From contig JAQJVL010000521.1 in assembly GCA_035578905.1 (NCBI GenBank), positions 248,001 through 312,000 of the forward strand: DNA of 64,000 bases. Direction: 5' to 3'. Origin of the DNA: Stictocephala bisonia. Taxonomy: Eukaryota > Arthropoda > Insecta > Hemiptera > Membracidae. The notes below the pieces were generated by a model that saw only the letters and a list, made by a program, of their open reading frames with translations, had not been told where the DNA came from and ran no database searches. Shown here in pieces: positions 47,110 to 58,399 of the stretch (position 1 is its first letter; every line of letters begins with the position of its first letter). The position numbers and the translations under genes are program-made.

Positions 47110-47181
47110 TTCGTCTAAGTAGTTTATAAAAGTCACAACAACACTTAGACAATCAAAAATAGCAATCTCCATGTATGAAGT
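47110..47181 (-). CDS. Candidate optional exon in the NSUN7-like gene
   Basis: 72 bp, open in phase 0 between a good acceptor (ctttctctcttcag) and donor GAA|GTAAGA. It encodes TSYMEIAIFDCLSVVVTFIN and four more residues. It would fit in frame between exons 50907-51072 and 45361-45585, but those two already join in a conserved position of the fold, so constitutive use is unlikely. Either a cassette exon or chance. Confidence 0.3.
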
Positions 47182-47339
47182 CTGAAGAGAGAAAGCACTC
47201 GACTTATGTGATAACATGATATCTATGTAAACTAAATAACCTTATGGTTGAGATAGCAAGAAGGCCTCTCTGTTAATATTCAAGAAATATTTTTGTTTAA
47301 GTACAATATTATAAACAGTAACTTGATACAATAATTCAT

Positions 47340-47482
47340 TGTTGATTGAGAGTATAGCAACTTTCTTAGCAATCATTGCTCTCAACTGTTGATTGAGAGT
47401 ATAGCAACTTTCTCAGTAATCACTGCTCTCAACTGTTGATTGAGAGTATAGCAACTTTCTTAGTAATCACTGCTCTCAACTG
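47340..47482 (+). repeat. 47-bp minisatellite, left array (three units)
   Basis: Units begin gttgattgagagtatagcaa and end attgctctcaac. The inverted ends ttgagag/ctctcaa within a unit let it form a hairpin. The same array continues at 50626-50816, on the other side of a retrotransposon. Confidence 0.93.
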
Positions 47483-50400
47483 AAATGAAATGAAAATGAA
47501 ATGAAATGAAAAACGTCTTTATTTATATTCAAGAGGCGAAGTTAGGGCTGCAAAGCCCTCTCTACCACTTAACCTCATCATACATAATAACATATTTTCA
47601 AATATAAATAACAATTTACAAGGAAATACAAAATAGAAATTGCAATGTACGAAGTAAAACATATAAAGTCAAAAAATGTGAAACATTATATTTAAACTTA
47701 AAAATATTACGACTATCTCAAACAAAACTACAGTTATTCATAACATTTATTCAAAACTACATTCATTCGGTACAATCACTCATTACCGCCACCACCAAGC
47801 CACAGCGACACCAACCACTACTCCCGCTAGGCCCGCAGCAGATAGCACCTCACCTCCGCCCCAAACCGAGTGCGCTTATCGATGGATCTGATATTATCAG
47901 GCAGAGCATTCCAGAGCCTGCACGCGGAGACAATAAAAGTGGTGGTCCAGTGAACTGGAATAGCTAACATTGACTCACCACGTCTTGTTCTACGCACACC
48001 AACTTGTGACAGACAAACAAACTGCTCTGACAGATAATTAGGAATTTGGTTTTGAAGAATACTGTGCAACAATATCAGGATATGGAATTGTCGAAGATTG
48101 TTTAACTTTAAGATGGATAATTGGTGGAAAAATGGAGTAACATGATCCCTTCGCCTCAGGTTGAAAATAAATCTGATACAGTAGTTTTGGGCACGCTGTA
48201 ATCTTTCCGCGAGCTCAACAGACATGTCATTGATTACAGTATCACAATAATTAAAGTGAGTGAAAACTAGAGTCTTTACTAACAACACCTTGACATTGAG
48301 AGGGAAAAACATGGCAAATCTTTTCAAAGTGTGTATAGCAGCAAAAACTCTATTACACATTACAGCTACTTGATCAGTCCAGTTCAAATTTTTATTCATA
48401 ATAAGTCCTAGGTTTTTAACTTTGTCACAAAACGGTAATTCTGTATTGTTAAGTTTGAGTTTTGGTATATTTGTCAGGTCAATGTTAGAAGTGAGTCTAG
48501 TAGAGCCCAACAATATTGTTTGGGTTTTGGCCTCATTGAGCTTTAAGCCATGCTTGGCAGCCCAATTTGTGATAGACTGGATATCACAGTTAATGTTAGT
48601 TACGGCAGTAGGCAAGTCTTTCAAAGTAAAGTGAGTATATATTTGTAGGTCGTCAGCGTATAAGTGAAATTTGCAGAAATTGATAACAGTAGTGACATCG
48701 TTAACGTAGAGTAAGAATAAGAGTGGCCCAAGCACAGAACCCTGGGGCACACCTCTAGTCACCAGTTCCCAGTCAGAATTTCTGTTGTCTGCCTTTACAC
48801 ACTGCCGACGGTCCGTCAAGTACGACCTGACCCATTCAATACAACCATCAGAAAAACCACCAGAGAGCATTTTTATATAAAGAAGGGGATAGTAAACGCA
48901 GTCGAAAGCTTTAGAGAAATCAAATAGGGTCAAGATGGTAAGTAGGGACTTATCAATAGCAGAGCGGACATCGTCAGTAATTTTAAGAAGGGCAGTGGAA
49001 GTACTGAATCTTGAACGGAATCCAGATTGGAAATTGGACAATAATCCAGCACTCTCCATAAACGATGACATCTGACGGTGGACTAACCTTTCGAGGCATT
49101 TTGACAATGCTGGCAAGATACTGATAGGTCTGAAATCTGATGCAACTTGAGGTGACGAAACTCTTTGTAGAGGGCGCACAATAGCAGATTTCCACTCAGA
49201 CGGAAAAGTAGATGTGGTTAAAGATTTATTGAAAATAGCTATAATCACAGTCAGTATTGCTGGAAGTAAAAGTTTGAGAATTTTAATAGGGATTTTATCA
49301 GTACCGACTGCGTTGCTAGTCATCCTCATCACAGCATCAAGCACATCAGCCTCAGTCACCTGAGTGAAGACGAACTGATGGCGCGGGCGGCAAAGAGGAG
49401 TGGCATTCAGCTCACTGACAAAGTCACGAGCTCTGGACAGATCGATTGGAATGTTAGTGAAATATTTATTTACGATATTAAGATCAAGTGAAACAGGTTT
49501 GTCACTATTGGTCTTACCAATGCCTAGCTCCCTGACCTTAGACCACAAGCCTTTAGTACATATGACACCAGAGAAAGATCTATAATAGAATCGTATCTTG
49601 GCATTGCGAAATTGTTGCTGAGTCTTATTCCTCAGTCTTTTATACTCCGCCCAATCGTCAGATGACTTAGTTCTTTTAGCCCTACGAAAAGCAATGTCCC
49701 TTAACCTCTGTAGTTGACGTAAGTAGTCATTAATCCAAGGGGATGGTTTCTTGGTGACCCTCTTAGTGATCAAGGGAGCATGCTTATCAAGGAGACAAGT
49801 TGTGAAATTATTAAACATGTTTACCATAGTATTGACATCAGGAGCGTGGATTATGTCATGCCAAGACATTAGGAGTGCATCAGCCAGAAGTGCATCAGAA
49901 TCAATATTATTGAGTCTCCTGTACGAGATGAATTTGGGTTCACATTTAGGGGTGGTTAGACGATATACACAAAATATTAAATCATGTCTTGACAGGCCAA
50001 GGACAGGGTGCTGACCGTGGTGCACGACATGGGACAGGTCAGAAACAGCCATGACGTCCAGCCATGTATCCGTAGTAGCAGTGTGATGGGTTGCTTGTAA
50101 AGGCAGTATAGTCATGTTACAAGAGTGAAACATTCTTGTTAAGTAAGTCTGATCGTAAGTAGCAGGGCCTAAAAGGTTCGAGTTAAAGTCACCAGTTACA
50201 ATGACATGACTATAACGAGCCATAAGATCAAGAAGAATGGATTCAAATTCAACGAGAAAACCAAGATTAGGTGCCCTATAACAAACAGAAATTAAAACAT
50301 GTATATTATTAACAGAAACATGTACTCAGGTCGCCCCAACCTGGTGGTGTCAGAGGAGTACAGTATTGTAGTAGGTAAATTAGATTTGACAAAAGCTGCA

Positions 50401-50625
50401 ACTCCTCCACCACCTTTGGACAGACGATCATTACGATAAAGAGTATATCCAGATAGATCAACACTTTTATCTGATATATTAGGCTTGAGCCAGGATTCAG
50501 AAATTAAAACGATATCAAAAGAAGAAAATTCAAAAATTAAACGAAATTCATCAATATGACCAAGAAGAGATTGAGTATTGACATGGGCTGTCTTAAGAAG
50601 TCTGGAGTAGGGGGCAAGGGTGCTG
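47483..50625 (-). mobile_element. Jockey-type retrotransposon inserted in the 47-bp minisatellite
   Basis: Element 3' end: (CATTT)n tail at 47483-47512 on the minus strand, preceded by aataaagacg. Its 5' edge is just upstream of the endonuclease start, so ORF1 is missing. Both edges are joined to units of the same 47-bp array (ctcaactg on one side, ttgattgag on the other), so it split one array. Any target duplication is hidden in the repeat. Confidence 0.88.
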
Positions 50626-50657
50626 GTTGATTGAGAGTATAGCAACTTTCTTAGCAA
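47827..50657 (-). pseudogene. Nearly intact Jockey-type endonuclease/RT, one frameshift
   Basis: The N-terminal part (50292-50657) encodes HVNTQSLLGHIDEFRLIF, ISESWL and GGGGVAAFVKSNLP. The frame then shifts near 50300 and continues for 798 codons: VIVTGDFNSNLL, SRHDLIFCVY (endonuclease end), ASDFRPISILPALSKCLERL, LFDFSKAFDCV, RGVPQGSVLGPLLFLLYVND, catalytic YADD at about 522-525 of this frame, and a full C-terminal region to CRLWNALPDNIRS. Catalytic residues are present. One indel is the only break I see in the RT, so it was inserted recently. The first residues reach into the minisatellite edge and are not native. Confidence 0.92.
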
Positions 50658-50816
50658 TCATTGCTCTCAACTGTTGATTGAGAGTATAGCAACTTTCTTA
50701 GCAATCATTGCTCTCAACTGTTGATTGAGAGTATAGCAACTTTCTTAGCAATCATTGCTCTCAACTGTTGATTGAGAGTATAGCAACTTTCTTAGCAATC
50801 ATTGCTCTCAACTGTT
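50626..50816 (+). repeat. 47-bp minisatellite, right array (four units)
   Basis: Four nearly identical units of gttgattgagagtatagcaa type, more uniform than the three units left of the retrotransposon, where two carry tagtaatcact variants. Confidence 0.93.
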
Positions 50817-50906
50817 GTTTCAAATTTAAATTAGTTAGTAAAAATACTCTAAATCAGTAAATTGTTCTCCTTTTTAAAGTAATATTGTGATGTAAGTAAA
50901 CATTAC

Positions 50907-51072
50907 CTGTGGTTTTGACATGGCACGGCGTAAGGTAGACCTTTGCTCAGTCAATAGACCATTGATGTGTTCCCCTGTGGGTGCAGACGCAAAGTCATCT
51001 GCTGTAAGTTGCTGTAGTACTTCCAGATCTCCACCCCTTGTCACAGCCAAGTCAACTGGGTCTCGTACTGCA
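50907..51072 (-). CDS. NSUN7: NSUN7-like gene, exon after motif IV
   Basis: 166 bp from acceptor gggatttgtag to donor CAG|GTAATG. Its first base completes the codon AG|T begun by the exon at 58256-58399, giving APNSNS-AVRDPVDLAVTRGG across the join; this phase match supports both exons. It continues DLEVLQQLTADDFASAPTGE and LLTEQRSTLRRAMSKPQ. In the NOL1/NOP2/Sun family this helical stretch (LxxxQxxxLxxAxxx) precedes motif VI. Confidence 0.85.
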
Positions 51073-51253
51073 CTACAAATCCCATTTCACACAAATTACA
51101 TTGATATGCTTCAGGTTTTACAAAGTCTGTTTCAACTGATCTTATTTTTGTAGCTGCTGTCAACTAACCATATAGTTCAGGAACTTTTTATTTGTGTAAA
51201 TGTTTCATAGTGTTTGTCAAAATGTACATCTAATTTTATAAAAATATCACTAA

Positions 51254-51550
51254 TTGGTCACTAGTGTAGTTGGTTAAAACTCAAATTCATAAGCTAAAGG
51301 TTCTCAGTTCGATCCCAATCAGTCATAACAAATTTTAAAAGGGATCAGCTGATAACCCCCGACTGTTGTTAATGAGCTATTAAGTAAAGACACGAAGGAA
51401 TGGTCGGCCTTAGTTTGTAACAATGACTACGTTCGCTCATCTACACTCATTTGAAATCCTTATTCGTCCTTATCTTGATGATTGGCGTCTTAAGAAGAAA
51501 TAAACAAATAATATTATATTCTATATGTGTTAATATGTTAACAAAGTACG
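51254..51550 (+). mobile_element. SINE family S1, copy 2 (complete)
   Basis: A box TAGTGTAGTTGG at about 51262 and B box AGTTCGATCCC at about 51308, then the S1 body. It is flanked by 30-bp direct repeats, gtacatctaattttataaaa at 51224 and gtacatctaatttcataaaa at 51551 (two mismatches over 30 bp), best read as an unusually long target duplication. It lies about 40 bp from the RTE-like copy B. Confidence 0.85.
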
Positions 51551-51591
51551 GTACATCTAATTTCATAAAAATATTACTAATATCATATACT

Positions 51592-54500
51592 TACTTACTC
51601 TTACTTACTCCCATGGCCATCGATGCCCAAGAAGGGATTTGGCCTCACCAACAAGCTCCCTCCATCTTTCTCTGTTTTCTGCCTCCTCCATTGTGGTTCC
51701 AAGTGCTGCGGTGTCTGTCTTAACCCCATCCCACCATCTTCTTTTTGGTCTACCTAGAGGTCTTCTTCCCACTGGTCTTCCCAATCCAGCTTCCTTCAGT
51801 AGCGTCCCTTGTTCTCTATGCCATACATGGCCTGCCCATCTCAATCTTCTTGATCTTGCGGTTGCTATTATGTCAAAGTCATTGTACTGCTGTCTTATCT
51901 CTTGGTTATGCTTGCGCCTCCATTCTCCATTTTCCAATGTTGGACCAAATATTTTTCTTAGTACGCGATTTTCAAACACGATGAGTTTGTTCTCTTCTTT
52001 TTTATTTAATATCCAGGTTTCTGCACCATATAAAAGTACTGGCCTTATTATCGTTTGATATATTCGTATTTTTGTTCGGTATGACAGTAACTTTGACGAC
52101 AAGATCTTATTGCAAGCATACATGCATCTGTTGGCTAGGTTTATTTTGTTTACAATTTCTAATTCCTCACTATTCTTATTGGATATTAGAACTCCCAGAT
52201 ATTTAAACTGCTCCACCTCTTCAAAGCTATGTCCTTCTATATTTATTTCTGTAAGCGGGTGGCCACCTCTTTCAAAGTGCATGTACTTTGTTTTTTATCA
52301 TTTATTCTTAGACCCATGCATCCTGTCTCTTGAATGAAAATTTTGGTTAGTTCTTCAAGGTCTTCTTTTGTTTCAGTTAAAATAGTTACATCGTCGGCAA
52401 ATGCTAATATATTAATTTTACATCCTACTGTTACACCTAAGTTTTTATGTCTAATTTTTTGAAGGGCATCTTCTAGAGCTATGTTAAACAGCAAAGGTGA
52501 AAGCCCGTCACCTTGTCGAACTCCTGTTATTACTTCAAAAGCATCAGACAATTCACCCTCAATTCTGACTTTACACTTAGACCCTTCGACTGTCATCTTA
52601 GCTAGAATTATTAAGTTTTTTTGGTATACCAAACTTTTCCATCTTTTTCCATATTTTCTTCCTATTGAGGCTATCATATGCTTTCGAGAAATCAATAAAC
52701 AGTCCATGGAATTCGCGATCGAATTCCCAATACTTGCCATTGACTGATTTCAAGATGAAGATTTGATCCGAGGTTGAACGTCCCTTTATAAAGCCCGCTT
52801 GGTGGTCCCCTATTATTGTGTCGGTGAATTCTTCTAATCGGCGCTGAATTATTTTTGACAGAGCTTTATAAGCAGTACTTAGCAGTGATATGCCTCTGTA
52901 GTTTTCACGCTGCTCTTTGTCGCCTTTCTTGTAAATGGGTAGTATTGTCGCTTCCTTCCAGTCGTTAGGTAGTCTTTCTTCCCTCCATATTTTTTTAATT
53001 AGTCCATGGAGCTTTTAACATTAATAACTTGTCCTCCCTTTTTCAGTAATTCAGATGGTAAACCATCGTCTCCTGGTGCTTTGTTGTTTTTTAGTTCTTT
53101 AATCGCCTTTTCCACTTCTGCTATTGTGGGCTCTTCTACCCATGGTTCTACATTCTGGTAAGTTTCTTCTTCCTCCTCATTGAGAGTATCCTGTTCGCAG
53201 TTTAGAAGGTCTTGGAAGTACTCTTTCCACCTTTCAATTACTTTACTCTTCTGTGTTATTATCTGGTCCTCCTTATTCTTTATTCCAAAAGTGTTTGGGG
53301 TGTATCCTTTTCTAAAATGCTTTATTCCTTTATAAAATCCTTTTGAATTATTTGCTCTTTGGTCATTTTCGGCTTTCTCTAGTAGTGATTTTATATATTC
53401 TCTCTTCTTTCTTCTCAAACACCTTGTAGCTCTTTTATTTGCCTCATAATAATCGGCTCGGTTCGTTATAGAGTTGTTTCTTGTCCATTCCTTTTTCTTA
53501 TTATTTATGTCCTCGATCATTTGCTCACATTCTTCGTCAAACCATGGGTTCTTTTTTGGTTTCTTTCTTTTTCCACAAACTTCTGTCGCTGAGTCCATTG
53601 TAGATTTCTTAAAGTCTTCACAATATTTGTCCAAGTCTTGTGTTTCTTCATTTCGGTCGTTCATATCATTTAGTGCTTGAAATCGATTTGTTAGAGATAT
53701 TTGAAAGTTTTTGTTTACTTCTTTATCTCTAAGCTTTTCGACTGCTAGTACATCCATCTTAACGCTCTTTGTTTTCGCTTCTAACGATATTCTTTGCATT
53801 ATTTTCACCAGCACAAGATGGTGATCAGACCCACAATCAGCTTCTCTGACACTTCTAATATTAGTGATACTGCTTTTATTTTGGTTGTCTACTAGGACAT
53901 GATCGATTTGGTTTCTTGTCCTTCCGTCTGGGGATATCCATGTTTCCTTATGTATATTTTTTCTCTGTAAGAAGGTACTCATAATCCTGAGATTATTTGC
54001 TTCTGCAAAACTACAAAGTCTCTCTCCATTGTTGTTTGATGTTGTATGGAGGCTCTCTTTTCCTGCTACATCTTGCCACACAACCTCCTTACCTATCTTA
54101 GCATTCACATCCCCCAGTGCCATCTTGAGATCATAGTTTGATAGCTTGTTCACCTCATTTTCCAGCATGTCATAGAAGTAGTTCTTTTCTTCTTCCTCTG
54201 CATCTTCAGTTGGGGCATAAAAAGTTATCACAGATAAATTCTTAAATTTACCCTTGATTCTAATATTGCACATACGTTTGTTCACAGCCTGAAAGCATAT
54301 CACAGAGCTTGCTATCTTTTTATTTACTGCGAAACCCACACCTCCGTAATATCGGGTTTCTTCACATCCACTGTAGTAGATCACATAATCTTTGGTGTTG
54401 ATTTTCCCTGCTAGTGGCCATCTAGTTTCTTGTAGTGCTACTAGGTCCATTTTATACTTGTTTAACTCTTTAGAGAGAATTTCGCTTGCTCCAGGGACCG

Positions 54501-55054
54501 CCAGTGTTCTTACATTCCATGTTCCAATTCTCATTGTCCTTTGGGGAGTCCTTTTCGTATTCCGTAAATCCATTCTATCCGAGGCATATTGTTGGTGATA
54601 CGTAACCTATTGTTTTTCCAGGGTGGGTTGTCAGCCCAACGCCCAACCCCCAACCTGGAGGGCCAGGGGTTTGTTTTCGGAGTCGCCTTCTCCTAGGTTA
54701 GCGGCTTCCACTATAGCTGTAAGATCCTAACCTGACCTCGGTGTTACATCAGAGTTACCTCCTCCTAGCCTTTAGGTATCCAAACCCTAACGTACAAGGC
54801 AGTACGGGCAGTGCTTATTTAATGGTGGCACTTACTCGCCATGACACAGCAACGTCATCAGGTTTGTGGGTTTTAATGAGTGTGGCCCTGCCAAAGGCCA
54901 CCCCCGCCACACCCTCGTGATGCTGCCGCCTCGGTCCGGGACTGCTTATTCGGGTTACCCCTTATTCACAGCTGTCCACCATATCTGATGGAGCGTCCGC
55001 CATCCGCCACCTGCGACCCGTCCAATACCTGAGGCTCGGTTCCCGATGGGTGGA
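51592..55054 (-). mobile_element. RTE-like retrotransposon, copy B (full length)
   Basis: A perfect 13-bp target duplication, aatatcatatact, lies at 51579-51591 and 55055-55067. The 3' tail is (GTAA)n on the minus strand. The 5' leader of about 480 bp (ccacccatcgggaaccgagc onward) is GC-richer than the surroundings and is shared in shortened form with copy A at 19.86 kb. It is inside the 7.2-kb NSUN7-like intron, same strand as the gene. Confidence 0.92.
51605..54573 (-). pseudogene. RTE-like endonuclease/RT, three frameshifts
   Basis: The first frame (54573-52999) encodes the endonuclease: MRIGTWNVRTLAVPGASEIL, ALQETRWPLAGKINTKDYV, GDVNAKIGKEVVW, DHVLVDNQNK and GSDHHLVLVKI. It shifts near 53010. 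RT follows with LPIYKKGDKEQRENYRGISL, HQAGFIKGRSTSDQIF and FIDFSKAYDSL. It shifts again near 52620, reads GVRQGDGLSPLLFNIALEDA and LAFADDVTIL, and shifts near 52270. The last frame has KYLGVLI, LLYGAETWIL, RLRWAGHVWHRE and a basic end. The catalytic Asp pair is intact, so decay is only by small indels. Clade (RTE/BovB versus a related group) is inferred from gene order and tail. Confidence 0.92.
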
Positions 55055-55119
55055 AATATCATATACTATATGTTGTTAATATGGTGGTCAGTTATCAGCA
55101 TGCGCGTTATTCATTGACG

Positions 55120-57480
55120 AGTCACCAAATGTTGGCATAGTGATCTTGCTTGGCAATCTTAATGTCAACCTTCTAGACCAATAAAGCGTAGATGTGAAAT
55201 ATTTTGAGAGAATTCTTCAGATAGTGGGTCTTTCACAGAACATAGAGACAACATGCATCACTGAATGCACATCTCCTCTCATAAATGTAATTACTGTCGA
55301 AAAATCCCATAATTTTGAGGTTGGACTGATTGATGCTTCCAGTATCATAAATCACAGAGGAAGATTCATCACTGACTGCAAGCCTATTTACTGTGATGTG
55401 CCATTTGATAAACCAAAGCTAAGGTTTTTCGTCTTTTAACCGTGAGAAGTTCATTGATATTGCCTCTATTATTCCTTGTGATAACGTAGATGATATCACC
55501 AACATATTGACAACAAATATAATCCACATGTTTGATGAATGTGCTCCTATGATAAGAAAAAGAATACCAAGGAAGAAATCTCCTTGTAGTGATTCAAATG
55601 TTGAATATATGTCACAAAAGAAGAACAAACTTGGAAATTATTATCTCCCCTTTAAGAGACAAAAATCTAGAACTGCATACTGCAAGGCTCATAAATGAAC
55701 TTAATGTAACCATAAGATCATCAAAAAGGAAGTATTTTACTGAGACATTAGATAGAAAAAAATTCTGTACATAAAAGTTCTGGTACATACTGAGAGCTAA
55801 TGGTGTTTTGGATTCACAAGAAGTAAATGAACATGCTTTCAGACCTGATGAATTAAATATTTATTCTTTTGAACTGTGGGCTGCGGCATGAAAGTGAGCT
55901 CTGACAAACTTAATTTTTTTCAGAAATGATAAATGCACAAGAATAAGTTCTACTTTTACGTTTTCTCCCGTTTCGAAAAGCAAGGTCAAGGAGTTAATGA
56001 ACAGTAATCGAGTACTGCATTTGGAGTGGATAGAATAACCATAAAGATGGTTCCAGGATTCCAGGCTCTTACTGGTGCATTGACTTGACACACCTGATAA
56101 ATATTTCTTTAAGAACCGGTACTTTTCCAACCAGCTGGAAACAGAGTATGTTGATTCCTCTTCCTAAAATCCACAATCCTTCATCAATATCTCAGTTTCG
56201 GCCAATATAAATTCTCACTGTCATCTCCAAATTAGTGGAAAAAGTTTTTTCAGAGCAGTTCGTCTTGTTTCTTGAATCTGAAGGTTTGTTACTTGAATCT
56301 CAGTCAGGTTTTACGCACAGTTTTAGTACTTGTTCAGCACTCCTCGATGTGGTAAATGAAGTGCTTTCAGCCCAAGGTAGGGGGTTAAAGAGGTTTGATG
56401 ACTACGCTACATTTTTCGCAGCCCTTTGATTTAGTGAACTGTAAGCTATTGCTAGCAGAGATGCTTTTTAACTGATTTGACAAAACCTCGGTTAGATGGT
56501 TCTCATCTTATTTGTCTGGACAAAAGGAGCATACAAAGGTCAACAGGCGGCTTTCTTTGGCTCTTCCTAGATCTGTTGTAGCTCCTCAGGGCAGCTGCTT
56601 GGGACTTATTCTCTTTCTTATATACACCACTGATTTGAGGGATCATCTTAGGTACTATACACAAATCTTCTGACTTGAGTGCAAATGGCTCACTTTCAAT
56701 GGAAGTGCCAACAATCATAGCATTGTTGTAGACTCCAAACTGCTGACTTTATGCAATACTCTAAGGGTTCTTGGAGTCACTCTTGATTCAGAACTGGAAT
56801 TTTCTTCCCACGTAAAATTCATATGAAAAATGTAATAATGAAATTGAAATCTTTGGCTAAGCTAAGTTCAATTTTGCCAGTTTCTTAGCATTAGAAATTG
56901 TCGGATCAACAATAAATAAATTTTCCCATCTATAATTTCACTCTCCCAGCTTGTGCATATTTTTTGACTCAGGAAAATGTGATTGTTCTTACCCGTCTGC
57001 AAAACAGGGCATTGAGGTTTGCTTACAGTTTGAAAAAATTTGGTTAAATCAGCGAATACCGATCAAGTGCTGGGTTACTATCGGTACTGGATTGCTGCAA
57101 ACTTTTAAAACCTGTAAAACTTTTCCATAAAGTTCTAGAAGCAGGAAAGCCTGAGTATCTCAGAAGAAAACTGGATTTTAGATATCAAGTCAATATGCGC
57201 AGTACACAACAGGATGGCCAAATACACCTGCCAAAACTGAGATAAGAAGTAGGGAAAAAGTTATTCAAATACGTTGGACCAACACTATGTAATGCCTTGC
57301 CCACTGCAAGAAAAACCTTAGTTAATCCAAATTTTAAAAAGTTGTGGCAGAAATATTTGCTTTAAAATGTTTAGAATAGCTTTATGTTGTGCTATATTAA
57401 TTTAATTTTATGTTTTTTAACAAGAGTTGTCATAAAAACCAAAGATGAACTCTTGCAAAAAAAGTCATTAAAGTCATTAT
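55120..57480 (+). pseudogene. Decayed Jockey-type endonuclease/RT
   Basis: LLGNLNVNLLD (endonuclease, decayed) at 55.15 kb, MFDECAPMIRKRIPRKKSP at 55.53 kb, VFSEQFVLFLESEGLLLESQ and SGFTHSFSTCSALLDVV at 56.25 kb, then VAPQGSCLGLILFLIYTTDL at 56.58 kb, and QNRALRFAYSLKKFG at 57.0 kb. The active-site FADD cannot be seen. The 3' end has a tandem aaagtcatt tail near 57460. Many stops; an old copy, in the intron of the NSUN7-like gene on the opposite strand. Confidence 0.8.
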
Positions 57481-58255
57481 TTTTACTCATTTTCATAATA
57501 TGCATACAATACAACAATGTTTTGGCTTGTTTTTTCTAGCTTTTTGATTCTGATTTGAATTTTAAATCATTTCAAGGTGTGCTTTGAAATCGTTGATAAT
57601 CTTGTTTGTTTCAACTACTTGTTTCACAGACTATGAGAATTAATTTAATTTTTGTTTATAATTAATTTTATAAGAAAATAGTTACTATCACTGGAATAAA
57701 CCATTTCAATTAATTTATTCCCTCATTCTGTCACAAAAAACCAGGGCTTTTTGTAATGTATTAGACTTACTTTATGTCAATTGTTGAATCATTAAGAAAC
57801 ATAACAATGATTAAAATACTCTTATAGAATCTTCCGCATAAAAATAATCTGTTTACACAGAGTGCCTCTAGACTTACTTTGGTATAAAATATCTTGCAAA
57901 TATTGTTGCTTGCTAATTCAGAGGAGGCAGATATTATTTTTGATTTCTCAATTGCTTGTCTTTTAACCTATTAAAGTTTTTTAACTATAACTTTAATCGT
58001 TACGTATGAGAGAGAACTTTGTAGTCCAAATCACCAAAGCCAATGTATGGTTAAAGAATGTATTATGTCATGTTATTGATGGTGTATCAATGTATATAAA
58101 TGTGGTGTGTGGATTTCAAAAGATTGTGTATGATCTAGATTTATTTTATTTAGTAGATAATTTTAGGATCTATTTTGGGAATTATATTTTTTTGAGCATC
58201 AAGCAACTTGATTTAAATCGAGGGACAAATAGCAATGCCAAAATTGATTGCCAAC
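57481..58255. other. Intronic DNA of the NSUN7-like gene
   Basis: No repeats or exons recognised. A 170-aa plus-strand frame here overlaps the antisense of the exon at 58256-58399 and has no family signature. Confidence 0.5.
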
Positions 58256-58399
58256 CTGTTGCTGTTAGGTGCTGTGGTAAGCACAGCCACTACATTGTCC
58301 AAAACTCTGCTGTCAGCCACCAGGTCAGCAAATCGTTCTGTGTACACATGTGTGTTCTTCACACCAACTTCTTGCAAGTATTCTTCATAGACAGTCTTC
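58256..58399 (-). CDS. NSUN7: NSUN7-like gene, exon with motif IV region
   Basis: 144 bp from acceptor tcattgtatgcctag to donor CAG|GTTGGC. It encodes KTVYEEYLQEVGVKNTHVYT, ERFADLVADSRVLDNVVAV and LTTAPNSN. Between them these give the Rossmann-fold strand and the motif IV position where active NOL1/NOP2/Sun m5C methyltransferases have the D-A-P-C-S-G type motif with the nucleophilic Cys. Here the residues are APNSNS, so the Cys is absent. I found no upstream exon in the remaining 5.6 kb, so the N-terminal part probably lies beyond the window. Confidence 0.82.

Noticed and set aside
47340..50816. LTR pair around a retrotransposon
   Set aside because: The flanking direct repeats are multiples of a 47-bp unit, and the element is a LINE with a short-repeat tail, so they are not LTRs.
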